From Terrabacter sp. 28 (GTDB taxonomy: Bacteria > Actinomycetota > Actinomycetes > Actinomycetales > Dermatophilaceae): a stretch of 59,982 nt of DNA. Made by a program: the position numbers and the translations under genes. Below, one piece after another: positions 1 to 7,242 of this stretch (position 1 is the stretch's first letter; each line of letters begins with the position of its first letter). The stretch spans positions 1-59,982 of the forward strand of contig JYOE01000028.1 of assembly GCA_000955875.1 (NCBI GenBank). The letters are read 5' to 3'. The notes below the pieces were generated by a model. The model saw nothing but the letters and a program-made list of their open reading frames with translations, had not been told where the DNA came from and made no database searches.

Positions 1-22
1 GAGAGTAGGACGCAGCCGGACA
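1..22 (+). rRNA. rrf: 5S rRNA, 3' end only
   Basis: The first bases (GAGAGTAGGACGCAGCCGGA) match the conserved 3' end of actinobacterial 5S rRNA, where a GAGAGTAGG segment is followed by the closing strand of helix I. The rest of the gene lies left of the window. A strong terminator follows immediately, as expected at the end of an rRNA operon. The exact mature 3' end is uncertain by a few bases. Confidence 0.85.
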
Positions 23-30
23 ACCATTCA

Positions 31-64
31 CGACAACCCCGCCACGCATGTGGCGGGGTTGTCG
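31..64 (+). terminator. rRNA operon terminator hairpin
   Basis: A perfect 15-bp stem (left arm 31-45, right arm 50-64) encloses a 4-base loop GCAT. It sits directly after the 5S rRNA end and is followed by a short CATTTCCC stretch instead of a long T run, which is common in GC-rich actinomycetes. Confidence 0.85.
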
Positions 65-89
65 CATTTCCCGGCCTTTTCGCGTCCAC

Positions 90-95
90 TAGGGT
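90..95 (+). promoter_or_regulatory. -10 box for the cupin-add operon (leaderless)
   Basis: TAGGGT ends six bases before the GTG at 102, the spacing expected when transcription starts on the first base of the start codon. No Shine-Dalgarno sequence lies between them. It probably serves both the cupin gene and the coupled adenosine deaminase gene. Confidence 0.5.
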
Positions 96-101
96 TGGCT
101 C

Positions 102-497
102 GTGCCTGAACTCATCCCCTCCCCGACGCGTATCCCCGTTCCCGGCGGCAAGGTCATCGACGAGCACGTCGGTGCCGTCAACACCCCCGACGCCGGCCTT
201 CAGAGCTCGGTCTCCGTGGCGCGCATGGTGGCCCCGGCCGGCTGGTCCGAGCCGTTCCAGAGGCCCGAGTTCGACGAGATCACGCTCGTCCTGGCCGGCA
301 CCGTGCTCGTCGACCACGACGGCGGCACCATCGAAGTGGGTGCCGGCCAGTCGGTGCTCACCCGAGGTGGCGAGCGCATCCGCTACTCGTGCGGGCCTGA
401 GGGCGCCGAGTACGTCGCGGTGTGCCTGCCCGCGTTCAGCCCCGACACCGTGCACCGCGACGCGGAGGACGAGGAGAACGCGGGGGAGGCCCGGTGA
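102..497 (+). CDS. cupin-domain protein
   Basis: This 131-residue protein fits a single small beta-barrel cupin. The central part (about residues 45-105) has the typical alternation of short strands and glycine turns, with a FDEITLVLAG strand and a GAGQSVLTRGGERIRY segment. The classical metal-binding histidines are not obvious, so a catalytic role cannot be claimed; a small-molecule-binding or sensing role is possible. The GTG start follows a TAGGGT box closely, suggesting a leaderless message. The stop codon overlaps the GTG of the adenosine deaminase gene (GTGA), so the two are probably co-translated and functionally linked to nucleoside salvage. That link is inference from position. Confidence 0.75.
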   Translation: MPELIPSPTRIPVPGGKVIDEHVGAVNTPDAGLQSSVSVARMVAPAGWSEPFQRPEFDEITLVLAGTVLVDHDGGTIEVGAGQSVLTRGGERIRYSCGPEGAEYVAVCLPAFSPDTVHRDAEDEENAGEAR

Positions 498-1669
498 CCA
501 CGGTCGAGCAGGGCGCGCCCGACGAGCTGGTGCGCGCCCCCAAGGTGCTGCTGCACGACCACCTCGACGGTGGCCTGCGGCCCCAGACGATCCTCGAGCT
601 GGCCCGGGAGTGTGGCTATGACGGCCTGCCCGAGAGCACGGCCGCTGACCTGGGACGTTGGTTCCGCGAGAGCGCGGACTCCGGGTCGCTCCCGCGCTAC
701 CTCGAGACGTTCGACCACACGCTAGCGGTGATGCAGACCCGCGAGGGCCTGTTCCGGGTGGCGAGCGAGTGCGCCCAGGACCTCGCTGCCGACGGCGTCG
801 TCTACGCCGAGAGCCGCTACGCGCCCGAGCAGCACCTCACCCAGGGCCTGACCCTCGAAGGCGTCGTGGAGGCCGTGAACGCGGGTCTGCGCGACGGCGA
901 GGCCAAGGCTGCTGCGGCGGGTCACCCGATCCGCGTCACGTCGCTGCTCACCGCCATGCGCCACGCAGCCAAGTCCACCGAGATCGCCGAGCTCGCCATC
1001 CGCTACCGCGACGAGGGGGTCTCGGGCTTCGACATCGCGGGTGCCGAGGCCGGCTACCCGCCCACCCGTCACCTCGACGCCTTCGAGTACCTCCAGCGCG
1101 AGAACTTCCACTTCACCATCCACGCCGGTGAGGCCTTCGGCCTGCCCTCGATCTGGCAAGCCATCCAGTGGTGCGGGGCCGACCGGCTCGGCCACGGCGT
1201 TCGCATCGTCGACGACATCACGGTCGACGGCTCGCCGTTCGACGAGTGGCTCGAAGGCAACAAGGGTGACGCGAGCGCCCTGACGACGCTCGAGCTCGAC
1301 CGGGTGCGTCTGGGCCGTCTGGCGGCCTACGTGCGCGACAAGCGGATCCCGCTCGAGATGTGCCCGAGCAGCAACCTGCAGACCTCGGCGGCGCCGTCCA
1401 TCGCGCTGCACCCGATCACGCTGCTGCGGCGGCTGCGTTTCCGGGTCACGCTCAACACCGACAACCGGCTCATGAGCGGCACGTCGATGAGCCGCGAGGC
1501 CGCGTTGCTGCGTGACGAGGCGGGCTGGACGCTCGGGGACCTGCGGTGGGTGACCATCAATGCGATGAAGTCGGCGTTCATCCCGTTCGACGAGCGCCTG
1601 GCACTCATCGACGGGGTCATCAAGCCCGGCTACGCCGACCTGGGCTACGAGGCGCCGCCGATCGGCTGA
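494..1669 (+). CDS. add: adenosine deaminase
   Basis: It hydrolyses adenosine or deoxyadenosine to the inosine form plus ammonia in the cytoplasm. The 391-residue protein has the metal-binding HxH of the amidohydrolase fold (HDHLDGG, residues 21-27). It also has FTIHAGE with the catalytic Glu and zinc His, DRLGHGVRI, and the late metal-Asp region LNTDNRLMSGTSMS. The NTDN form is typical of actinobacterial adenosine deaminases, as far as I recall. I chose the GTG at 494 because it overlaps the cupin stop by four bases and begins just before the conserved domain; the open frame extends further upstream without support. With deoD, a sugar mutase and deoC nearby, it fits a purine nucleoside salvage cluster. 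Confidence 0.93.
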   Translation: MTTVEQGAPDELVRAPKVLLHDHLDGGLRPQTILELARECGYDGLPESTAADLGRWFRESADSGSLPRYLETFDHTLAVMQTREGLFRVASECAQDLAADGVVYAESRYAPEQHLTQGLTLEGVVEAVNAGLRDGEAKAAAAGHPIRVTSLLTAMRHAAKSTEIAELAIRYRDEGVSGFDIAGAEAGYPPTRHLDAFEYLQRENFHFTIHAGEAFGLPSIWQAIQWCGADRLGHGVRIVDDITVDGSPFDEWLEGNKGDASALTTLELDRVRLGRLAAYVRDKRIPLEMCPSSNLQTSAAPSIALHPITLLRRLRFRVTLNTDNRLMSGTSMSREAALLRDEAGWTLGDLRWVTINAMKSAFIPFDERLALIDGVIKPGYADLGYEAPPIG

Positions 1670-1690
1670 CGTCTGCCGGTGACGGGGCGG

Positions 1691-2386
1691 TCAGCCGGTC
1701 GCGAGGGCGGCCGAGACCGCGGCCTCGACGTGCAGGCGCGTCGTGGGGAAGACCGGCACCGGCGAGTCCGTCTGGTCGACGAGGAGCTCGATCTCGGTGC
1801 AGCCGAGGACGATGCCCTCGGCGCCGGCCGCCACGAGCCGGCCGATGATCTCGCGGTAGGCCCGCCGTGACTCGTCGCTGACGACCCCGACGCACAGCTC
1901 GTCGTAGATGATGCGGTGCACCACGGCCCGGTCGTGGGCCTCGGGCACGAGGACGGTGAGCCCGTGCCCGGCCAGCCGCTCGCGCAGGAAGGGCTGCTCC
2001 ATGGTGTACGCGGTGGCGAGCAGCCCGACGCGCGAGAGTCCGTGGAGACGCACGGCCGCGGCCGTGACGTCGCCGATGTGGAGAAGCGGGATCGACACGG
2101 CCCGCTCGACGGTGTCGGCGACCTTGTGCATCGTGTTGGTGCAGAGGACCAGCAGTTCCGCGCCGCCTGCCTCGAGCCCGGCAGCGGCGGTCGCGAGCAG
2201 GTCTCCCGCCTCGTCCCAGCGCCCCTGTGCCTGAAGGCGCTCCACCTCGGCGAAGTCGACCGAGTGCAGCAGCAGGCGGGCCGAGGCGAGGCCTCCGACC
2301 CGCTCGCGCACGAGCTCGTTCGCCAGGCGGTAGTACTCGGCGCTCGACTCCCAGCTCATGCCGCCGAGCATCCCGACGAGCTTCAT
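1691..2386 (-). CDS. aspartate/glutamate racemase family protein
   Basis: A 231-residue protein of the cofactor-independent Asp/Glu/hydantoin racemase superfamily. It has the N-terminal MLGGMSWESS phosphate/substrate loop and the two cysteine motifs expected to act as paired acid/base catalysts: LCTNTMHK around residue 82 and LGCTEIELL around residue 195. The CTNTMHK form is typical of the broad-spectrum amino-acid racemase group. The start overlaps the stop of the upstream P-loop kinase by four bases (ATGA), so they form an operon. It converges on add with only a 21-base gap. The substrate cannot be read from sequence. Confidence 0.88.
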   Translation of the reverse strand: MKLVGMLGGMSWESSAEYYRLANELVRERVGGLASARLLLHSVDFAEVERLQAQGRWDEAGDLLATAAAGLEAGGAELLVLCTNTMHKVADTVERAVSIPLLHIGDVTAAAVRLHGLSRVGLLATAYTMEQPFLRERLAGHGLTVLVPEAHDRAVVHRIIYDELCVGVVSDESRRAYREIIGRLVAAGAEGIVLGCTEIELLVDQTDSPVPVFPTTRLHVEAAVSAALATG

Positions 2387-3021
2387 CGCCCCGCCGCCGT
2401 CCCGAGCAGCGCGCCGAGCTCGGCCTCCGCCTCGCGCGGGTGCACGCAGCGGGCCCCGTCGGACCGGGCCCGGGCGACCACCGCGGGCTCGTCACGCCAC
2501 AGCGTGAGGCCGCGTCGCACGAGGATGTGGGGTGGCTTGCGCCGCTCCGACAGGTCGCGGACGAAGCGGTGCAGGGCCGTCAGCGTGCGGTTCTGGCGCA
2601 CGCACAGCGCGTCGGCGAGCAGCCCTTCGGCCGACAGGGGCTCCACGAGGCGTCCGGCGAAGAGTCCCTCGGCCACCACGTAGTCGTGCGGGCGGGCCGT
2701 CACGGTGTGGCGGCCGGTGACGGCCGAGGCGCCGATGTCGTAGACGGGAACCTCGACGGAGCCGTGGTCGACGAGGGAGCGCAGCGCCGCGACGGCTGCG
2801 CCGGCGTCCCAGGAGTCGGGGTGGTCCCAGTCGGCGATGCCGAGCGGGGAGCGCGGCAGAGCAGGGTCGCTCGCCTCGCGGTAGAAGTCGTCGAGACGCA
2901 CGACGGGCCACCCGTGGGTCGCGTTGAGCCGCGCCGAGAGCCGGCTCTTGCCCGACCCGCTCGGGCCGGTCAGCAGGATGACCCGGCGGCGGCCCGCTGC
3001 CGCGTCGTCGACGGAGCCCAC
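2383..3021 (-). CDS. P-loop kinase, uridine kinase-like
   Basis: A 212-residue NTPase with a clear Walker A motif GPSGSGKS near residues 19-26. It continues with VVRLDDFYREASD, which resembles the uridine kinase/phosphoribulokinase DDFY substrate loop, and a VAEGLFAG segment matching the Walker B-like strand of that family. It probably phosphorylates a small molecule such as a nucleoside, but the substrate is not certain. The GTG start at 3021 is preceded by GAGGAGG at a good distance, while the open frame continues upstream into the next gene. Its stop overlaps the start of the racemase gene. Confidence 0.8.
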   Translation of the reverse strand: MGSVDDAAAGRRRVILLTGPSGSGKSRLSARLNATHGWPVVRLDDFYREASDPALPRSPLGIADWDHPDSWDAGAAVAALRSLVDHGSVEVPVYDIGASAVTGRHTVTARPHDYVVAEGLFAGRLVEPLSAEGLLADALCVRQNRTLTALHRFVRDLSERRKPPHILVRRGLTLWRDEPAVVARARSDGARCVHPREAEAELGALLGTAAGR

Positions 3022-3055
3022 CTGTCGTCCTCCTCGTGCGCTCCGCACCGGCTGC

Positions 3056-3943
3056 TCAGAGACCCTTGGGGTGCCAGACGGTCTTGGTCTCGACGAAGGC
3101 GCGGATGCGGCCGAGCCCCGGGTCGGCGTTCCAGTCGGGCTCGACGGGCCGGCCGTCGACCACCATCGGACGGTAGACCCGCTTGAGGTTGCCGGCGGCC
3201 TCGGCCTCGAGCGCGGCCCAGTGGACGCCGTCGGCACCCGCCACGCCGGTGAGGTCGATGGCGTTGACGTCACGGTGTGCGGCAAGCCACGAGGCGACCT
3301 CGGCCGTGCGGGCGGTGATGATGTTGACGACACCGCCGGGGACGTCGGACGTCGCGAGCACCTCACCGAGCGTGACGGCAGGCAGCGGGCGGTCGGCCGA
3401 GGTCACGACGACCGCCGTGTTGCCCGACGCGATGACCGGGGCGATCACCGACACGAGACCGAGCAGCGAGGAGCCCTGCGGCGCAAGGACGCCCACGACA
3501 CCGGTCGGCTCGGGAGCGGACACGTTGAAGAACGGACCGGCCACGGGGTTGACGTTGCCGAGAACCTGCGCGATCTTGTCGGTCCAGCCGGCGTACCAGA
3601 CGACGCGGTCGATCGCGGCGTCGACGGCGGCACCGGCCGCGCGGGTCGAGAGGCCCTCGCCGGCCGCGACCTCCTCGATGAACTGGGCACGACGTCCCTC
3701 GAGCACCTCGGCCACGCGGTAGAGCACCTGGCCCCGGTTGAAGGGAGTCGCGCCGGACCAGCCCGACAGCGCCGAACGCGCTGCGACCACGGCGTCGCGG
3801 ACGTCCTTGCGCGAGCCCATCGAGGCGTTGGCGAGGAACTCGCCCTTGGCAGAGACGATCTCGTAGGAGCGGCCCGACTCGCTGCGCGGGAACTTGCCGC
3901 CGATGTAGAGCTTGTAGGTCTTGCGCACGTCGAGGCGGCTCAT
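3056..3943 (-). CDS. truncated, non-catalytic aldehyde dehydrogenase-like protein (ALDH16 pseudo-domain type)
   Basis: This 295-residue protein aligns by eye with the N-terminal two thirds of an aldehyde dehydrogenase (YKLYIGGKFPRS start, a GVVGVLAP segment, PGGVVNIIT). It then ends with a short unrelated tail. It contains no cysteine at all. The PWNFP motif with the oxyanion Asn is replaced by APQGSS, and the ELGGK motif with the catalytic Glu is absent. It should therefore be catalytically dead. Its ATG overlaps the stop of the full-length ALDH upstream by four bases. The pairing recalls ALDH16 enzymes, where a catalytic domain is followed by a shortened pseudo-ALDH domain, here encoded separately. 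No frameshift or internal stop is visible, so it is not a pseudogene. Confidence 0.85.
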   Translation of the reverse strand: MSRLDVRKTYKLYIGGKFPRSESGRSYEIVSAKGEFLANASMGSRKDVRDAVVAARSALSGWSGATPFNRGQVLYRVAEVLEGRRAQFIEEVAAGEGLSTRAAGAAVDAAIDRVVWYAGWTDKIAQVLGNVNPVAGPFFNVSAPEPTGVVGVLAPQGSSLLGLVSVIAPVIASGNTAVVVTSADRPLPAVTLGEVLATSDVPGGVVNIITARTAEVASWLAAHRDVNAIDLTGVAGADGVHWAALEAEAAGNLKRVYRPMVVDGRPVEPDWNADPGLGRIRAFVETKTVWHPKGL

Positions 3944-5424
3944 CGGGTGGCTCCCGTCAGCTGTGTGGAGGATGTCGCAGGGGCAGTGGTCACATAGGCC
4001 TCGAGGCCGTGGCGGCCGCCCTCGCGGCCGTAGCCCGACTCCTTGTAGCCGCCGAACGGCGACGTCGGGTCGAAGCGGTTGAAGGTGTTGGCCCAGACCA
4101 CACCGGCCTTGAGCTGGTCGGCCATCCAGAGGATGCGCGAGCCCTTCTCGGTCCACACGCCGGCGGAGAGGCCGTATGCCGTGTTGTTCGCCTTCGCCAC
4201 CGCCTCCTGGGGCGTGCGGAACGTCAGCACCGACAGCACCGGGCCGAAGATCTCCTCGGTGGCGACACGGTGCGTCTGCGAGACGCCGGTGAGCACCGTA
4301 GGCGGGAACCAGAATCCCTTTGCGGGCAAGGAGCATTCGGGGCTCCAACGCTCGGCGCCCTCGGCGACGCCGGCCTCGACGAGCGCCGTGATGCGGTCGA
4401 GCTGTGCCTTGCTGTTGATGGCGCCGAGGTCGCTGTTCTTGTCCATCGGGTCGCCGACGCGGAGCGTGCCGAGGCGGCGCTTCAGCTTGGCGATGACCTG
4501 GTCGTGCACGTTCTCCTGCACGAGCAGGCGCGAGCCGGCGCAGCAGACCTGGCCCTGGTTGAAGAAGATGCCGCTGACGATCCCCTCGACGGCCTGGTCG
4601 ATGGGGGCGTCGTCGAAGACGATGTTGGCGGCCTTGCCGCCGAGCTCGAGGGTCGCCTTCTTCGACGTGCCGGCGATCGAGCGCGCGATCATCTTGCCGA
4701 CCTCGGTCGAGCCGGTGAAGGCGACCTTGTCGACGTCGGGGTGCTCGACGAGCGCCTGGCCGGTGCGGCCGTCACCCGTGATGATGTTGACGACACCCGC
4801 GGGCAGGTCGGCCTGCTGGCACACCTCGGCGAAGAGCAGCGCCGACAGCGGCGTCGTCTCGGCGGGCTTGAGCACCACGGTGTTGCCGGTCGCGAGGGCC
4901 GGCGCGATCTTCCACGCGAGCATGAGCAGCGGGAAGTTCCACGGGATGACCTGGCCGACGACACCGTGCGGCCGAGGCGCCTCGGCCCCGCCGGCGGACA
5001 GGCCGGCATACTCCAGCTTGTCGGCCCAGCCGGCGTGGTAGAAGAAGTGCGCGGCCGCCGTCGGCACGTCGACGTCGCGGGTCTCCTTGATCGGCTTGCC
5101 GTTGTCGAGGGTCTCGAGGACGGCGAACTCGCGGGCACGCTCCTGCAGGATGCGGGCGATGCGGAAGAGGTACTTGCCGCGCTCGGCGCCGGACATCGTG
5201 CCCCAGACGCCCTCGTAGGCGCGGCGGGCGGCGGCGACGGCCTTGTCGACGTCCTTCGGGCCGGCCTGGCTGACCTCGGCCAGAACCGTCTCGTCGGCCG
5301 GGTTGATCGTGGCGAAGGTCGCCTTGGGGCGGGTGAACGCTCCGTCGATGAAGAGGCCGTAGGACTTCTCGATCGTGACGATCGCGCGTGACTCAGGCGC
5401 GGGGGCGTACTCGAACGTGGGCAT
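3940..5424 (-). CDS. NAD-dependent aldehyde dehydrogenase
   Basis: A full-length 494-residue ALDH. The visible catalytic elements are VIPWNFPLLM (oxyanion Asn), TLELGGK (catalytic Glu) and FFNQGQVCCAGSR (nucleophilic Cys), followed by EEIFGPVLSV. The NAD-binding KPAETTP loop is also present. It lies directly downstream of deoC, so the likely job is to oxidise acetaldehyde released by deoxyribose-5-phosphate cleavage, or the other aldehyde product. That is inferred from context. I start at ATG 5424 because upstream alternatives would run into deoC. The stop overlaps the start of the pseudo-ALDH gene. Confidence 0.92.
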   Translation of the reverse strand: MPTFEYAPAPESRAIVTIEKSYGLFIDGAFTRPKATFATINPADETVLAEVSQAGPKDVDKAVAAARRAYEGVWGTMSGAERGKYLFRIARILQERAREFAVLETLDNGKPIKETRDVDVPTAAAHFFYHAGWADKLEYAGLSAGGAEAPRPHGVVGQVIPWNFPLLMLAWKIAPALATGNTVVLKPAETTPLSALLFAEVCQQADLPAGVVNIITGDGRTGQALVEHPDVDKVAFTGSTEVGKMIARSIAGTSKKATLELGGKAANIVFDDAPIDQAVEGIVSGIFFNQGQVCCAGSRLLVQENVHDQVIAKLKRRLGTLRVGDPMDKNSDLGAINSKAQLDRITALVEAGVAEGAERWSPECSLPAKGFWFPPTVLTGVSQTHRVATEEIFGPVLSVLTFRTPQEAVAKANNTAYGLSAGVWTEKGSRILWMADQLKAGVVWANTFNRFDPTSPFGGYKESGYGREGGRHGLEAYVTTAPATSSTQLTGATR

Positions 5425-5483
5425 CAGGGTGTCTTTCGTGAGCGCTGTCGGTGCAGTCAAGGGCGTCGTGACGTGGCGGACCG

Positions 5484-6470
5484 TCAGTCGATGGTCACGT
5501 AGTCGGCGCCCGAGTAGGCACCGGTCGCGAGCTTCTGACGCTGGAGGAGGAGGTCGTTGAGCAGGCTCGAGGCGCCGAACCGGAACCACTGCGGGGTCAT
5601 CCAGTCGTCACCCGCGATCTCGCTGACCATGACGAGGTACTTGATGGCGTCCTTGGTGGTCTTGATGCCACCGGCCGGCTTGACGCCGACCTGCACGCCG
5701 GTGAGCTCGCGCCAGTCGCGCACCGCCTCGAGCATGATGAGCGTGACGGGCAGGGTCGCCGCCGGCTGCACCTTGCCCGTGGACGTCTTGATGAAGTCGC
5801 CGCCGGCAAGCATCGAGAGGTACGAGGCGCGGCGCACGTTGTCGTAGGTGACGAGCTCGCCGGTCTCCATGATCACCTTGAGGTGCGTGTCGCCGCAGGC
5901 CTGCTTCACCTCCGCGATCTGGTTGAAGACCGTCAGGTAGTCGCCGGAGAGGAAGGCGCCACGGTCGATCACCATGTCGATCTCGTCGGCGCCTGCCTCG
6001 ACGGCGTCACGGGTGTCGGCGAGCTTGACCGGCATGCTGGCGCGGCCCGACGGGAACGCCGTGGCGACGGCCGCGACGTGGATGCCGCTGTCGCCGAGGG
6101 CCGCCTTCGCCGTCGCGACCATGTCGCCGTAGACGCAGATGGCGGCCGGGCGAGGGGTCGTCGGGTCGAGCGCGTCGGGCACGAGCGCCTTCGCGCACAG
6201 CGAGCGGACCTTGCCGACGGTGTCGGCGCCCTCGAGCGTGGTGAGGTCGATCATCCCGATGGCCGTGTCGATGGCCCAGGCCTTGCTCGTGGTCTTGATC
6301 GAGCGGGTGCCGAGCGCCGCGGCGCGGCCCTCGCAGCCGACCTGGTCGACGCCGGGGAGGCCGTGGAGCCACGAGGTGAGGGCGGAGTTCGTCAGGCGCG
6401 ACACCCCGAGGACGTCACGCGCCTGAGCGGTGAGTTCCTGCGCGGAGCGCGTCGTGGTGCTAACAGTCAC
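5484..6470 (-). CDS. deoC: deoxyribose-phosphate aldolase
   Basis: It cleaves 2-deoxyribose-5-phosphate to glyceraldehyde-3-phosphate and acetaldehyde. The 328-residue protein belongs to the longer DeoC class. It shows DEIDMVIDRG, LKVIMETGEL with the Schiff-base-region lysine, DFIKTSTGK carrying the catalytic Lys, and GVKPAGGIKT. Two adjacent GTG codons (6473 and 6470) are possible starts. I favour 6470 because a TAGACT box ends six bases upstream, the usual leaderless spacing. It leads the deoC-ALDH-pseudo-ALDH operon. Confidence 0.95.
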   Translation of the reverse strand: MTVSTTTRSAQELTAQARDVLGVSRLTNSALTSWLHGLPGVDQVGCEGRAAALGTRSIKTTSKAWAIDTAIGMIDLTTLEGADTVGKVRSLCAKALVPDALDPTTPRPAAICVYGDMVATAKAALGDSGIHVAAVATAFPSGRASMPVKLADTRDAVEAGADEIDMVIDRGAFLSGDYLTVFNQIAEVKQACGDTHLKVIMETGELVTYDNVRRASYLSMLAGGDFIKTSTGKVQPAATLPVTLIMLEAVRDWRELTGVQVGVKPAGGIKTTKDAIKYLVMVSEIAGDDWMTPQWFRFGASSLLNDLLLQRQKLATGAYSGADYVTID

Positions 6471-6476
6471 CACGGG

Positions 6477-6482
6477 AGTCTA
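6477..6482 (-). promoter_or_regulatory. -10 box of deoC operon
   Basis: TAGACT on the minus strand ends six bases before the GTG at 6470. This supports a leaderless deoC message and helps decide between the two adjacent GTG codons. Confidence 0.45.
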
Positions 6483-6525
6483 TCCACCATTCGAGACGGC
6501 CCGTGACGCGTGAGAGAGTGCCACC

Positions 6526-7167
6526 GTGAGTCCTGAACCCCAGCACCCCGAGCCCACCCGGGCCACCCCGGGCGCAGGCGGCCACGACGCGCAGACGCTG
6601 CGGCCCGGGTCGGCCATCGCGGTCGGTGTGATCGCCGGCCTGTGCGGCTTCGCCCTGCTCGTGCCGGCCCTGCTGACGCCACCGCGCAGCTGGTCGCTCG
6701 TCTCCGGGGTGCTGCTCGTCCTCGTGCTCGTCTGGCTCTTCGTCGTGCACCCCTGCGTCGTCGTCCACTCGGAGGGCCTGCGCCTCGTGAACCCCCTGCG
6801 CACGGTCGAGCTGACCTGGCCGGCCATCACCGAGGTGCGCTCGCGCTGGTCGCTCGAGCTCTTCGCCGACGGCGCGCGCTACACGGCCTGGGGCGTGCCG
6901 GCGGACCCGGGCCGCCCGAGGTACGGCCGCGGCATGCTGAGCCTCGGCGCGAACCAGGTGCGCGGGCGCGGCACCACCGAGCTGCCGACGAAGTCGAAGG
7001 TGCAGGCGCAGCTGGTCGCAGCGGAGGTCGAGCGGCTCATCGCGGCCGACCGCAAGCGCAAGGACGGCCGCACCCCGCGCATCGCGACCCAGGCGTGGGA
7101 CCCCGTCTCGGTGGGGGTCCTGCTCGCCGCGATCGCCTTCTTCGTCATCGCGACCTTCGTCGCCTGA
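6526..7167 (+). CDS. PH-domain membrane protein
   Basis: A 213-residue membrane protein. After a polar 25-residue N-terminus come two adjacent hydrophobic helices (about 29-50 and 56-75). A soluble part of about 110 residues follows, containing VVVHSEGLRLVNPLRTVELTWPAI, the typical strand pattern of actinobacterial bacterial-PH domains. A final transmembrane helix (about 195-213) closes the protein. It is commonly found as a small conserved actinobacterial protein of unknown role. It is divergent from deoC with a 52-base gap. A function in membrane stress or signalling would be a guess. Confidence 0.8.
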   Translation: MSPEPQHPEPTRATPGAGGHDAQTLRPGSAIAVGVIAGLCGFALLVPALLTPPRSWSLVSGVLLVLVLVWLFVVHPCVVVHSEGLRLVNPLRTVELTWPAITEVRSRWSLELFADGARYTAWGVPADPGRPRYGRGMLSLGANQVRGRGTTELPTKSKVQAQLVAAEVERLIAADRKRKDGRTPRIATQAWDPVSVGVLLAAIAFFVIATFVA

Positions 7168-7211
7168 CAACCGGCCTCGAGGGCCCATCACAGGCCCACG
7201 ACCGTCCCCCA

Positions 7212-7237
7212 CTGCGGGCCCCATCGGGGGTCCGCAG
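7212..7237. terminator. hairpin between convergent genes
   Basis: An 11-bp stem (7212-7222 with 7227-7237, one G-U pair) has a loop ATCG. It lies between the convergent PH-domain and phosphosugar mutase genes and could stop transcription from both sides. Confidence 0.6.
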
Positions 7238-7242
7238 CGGGC

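Noticed and set aside
3056..3943. Truncated aldehyde dehydrogenase as a pseudogene
   Set aside because: It has an intact frame and start/stop coupling to the full ALDH, and no frameshift or stop inside the domain. The lack of catalytic residues fits a pseudo-ALDH partner better.
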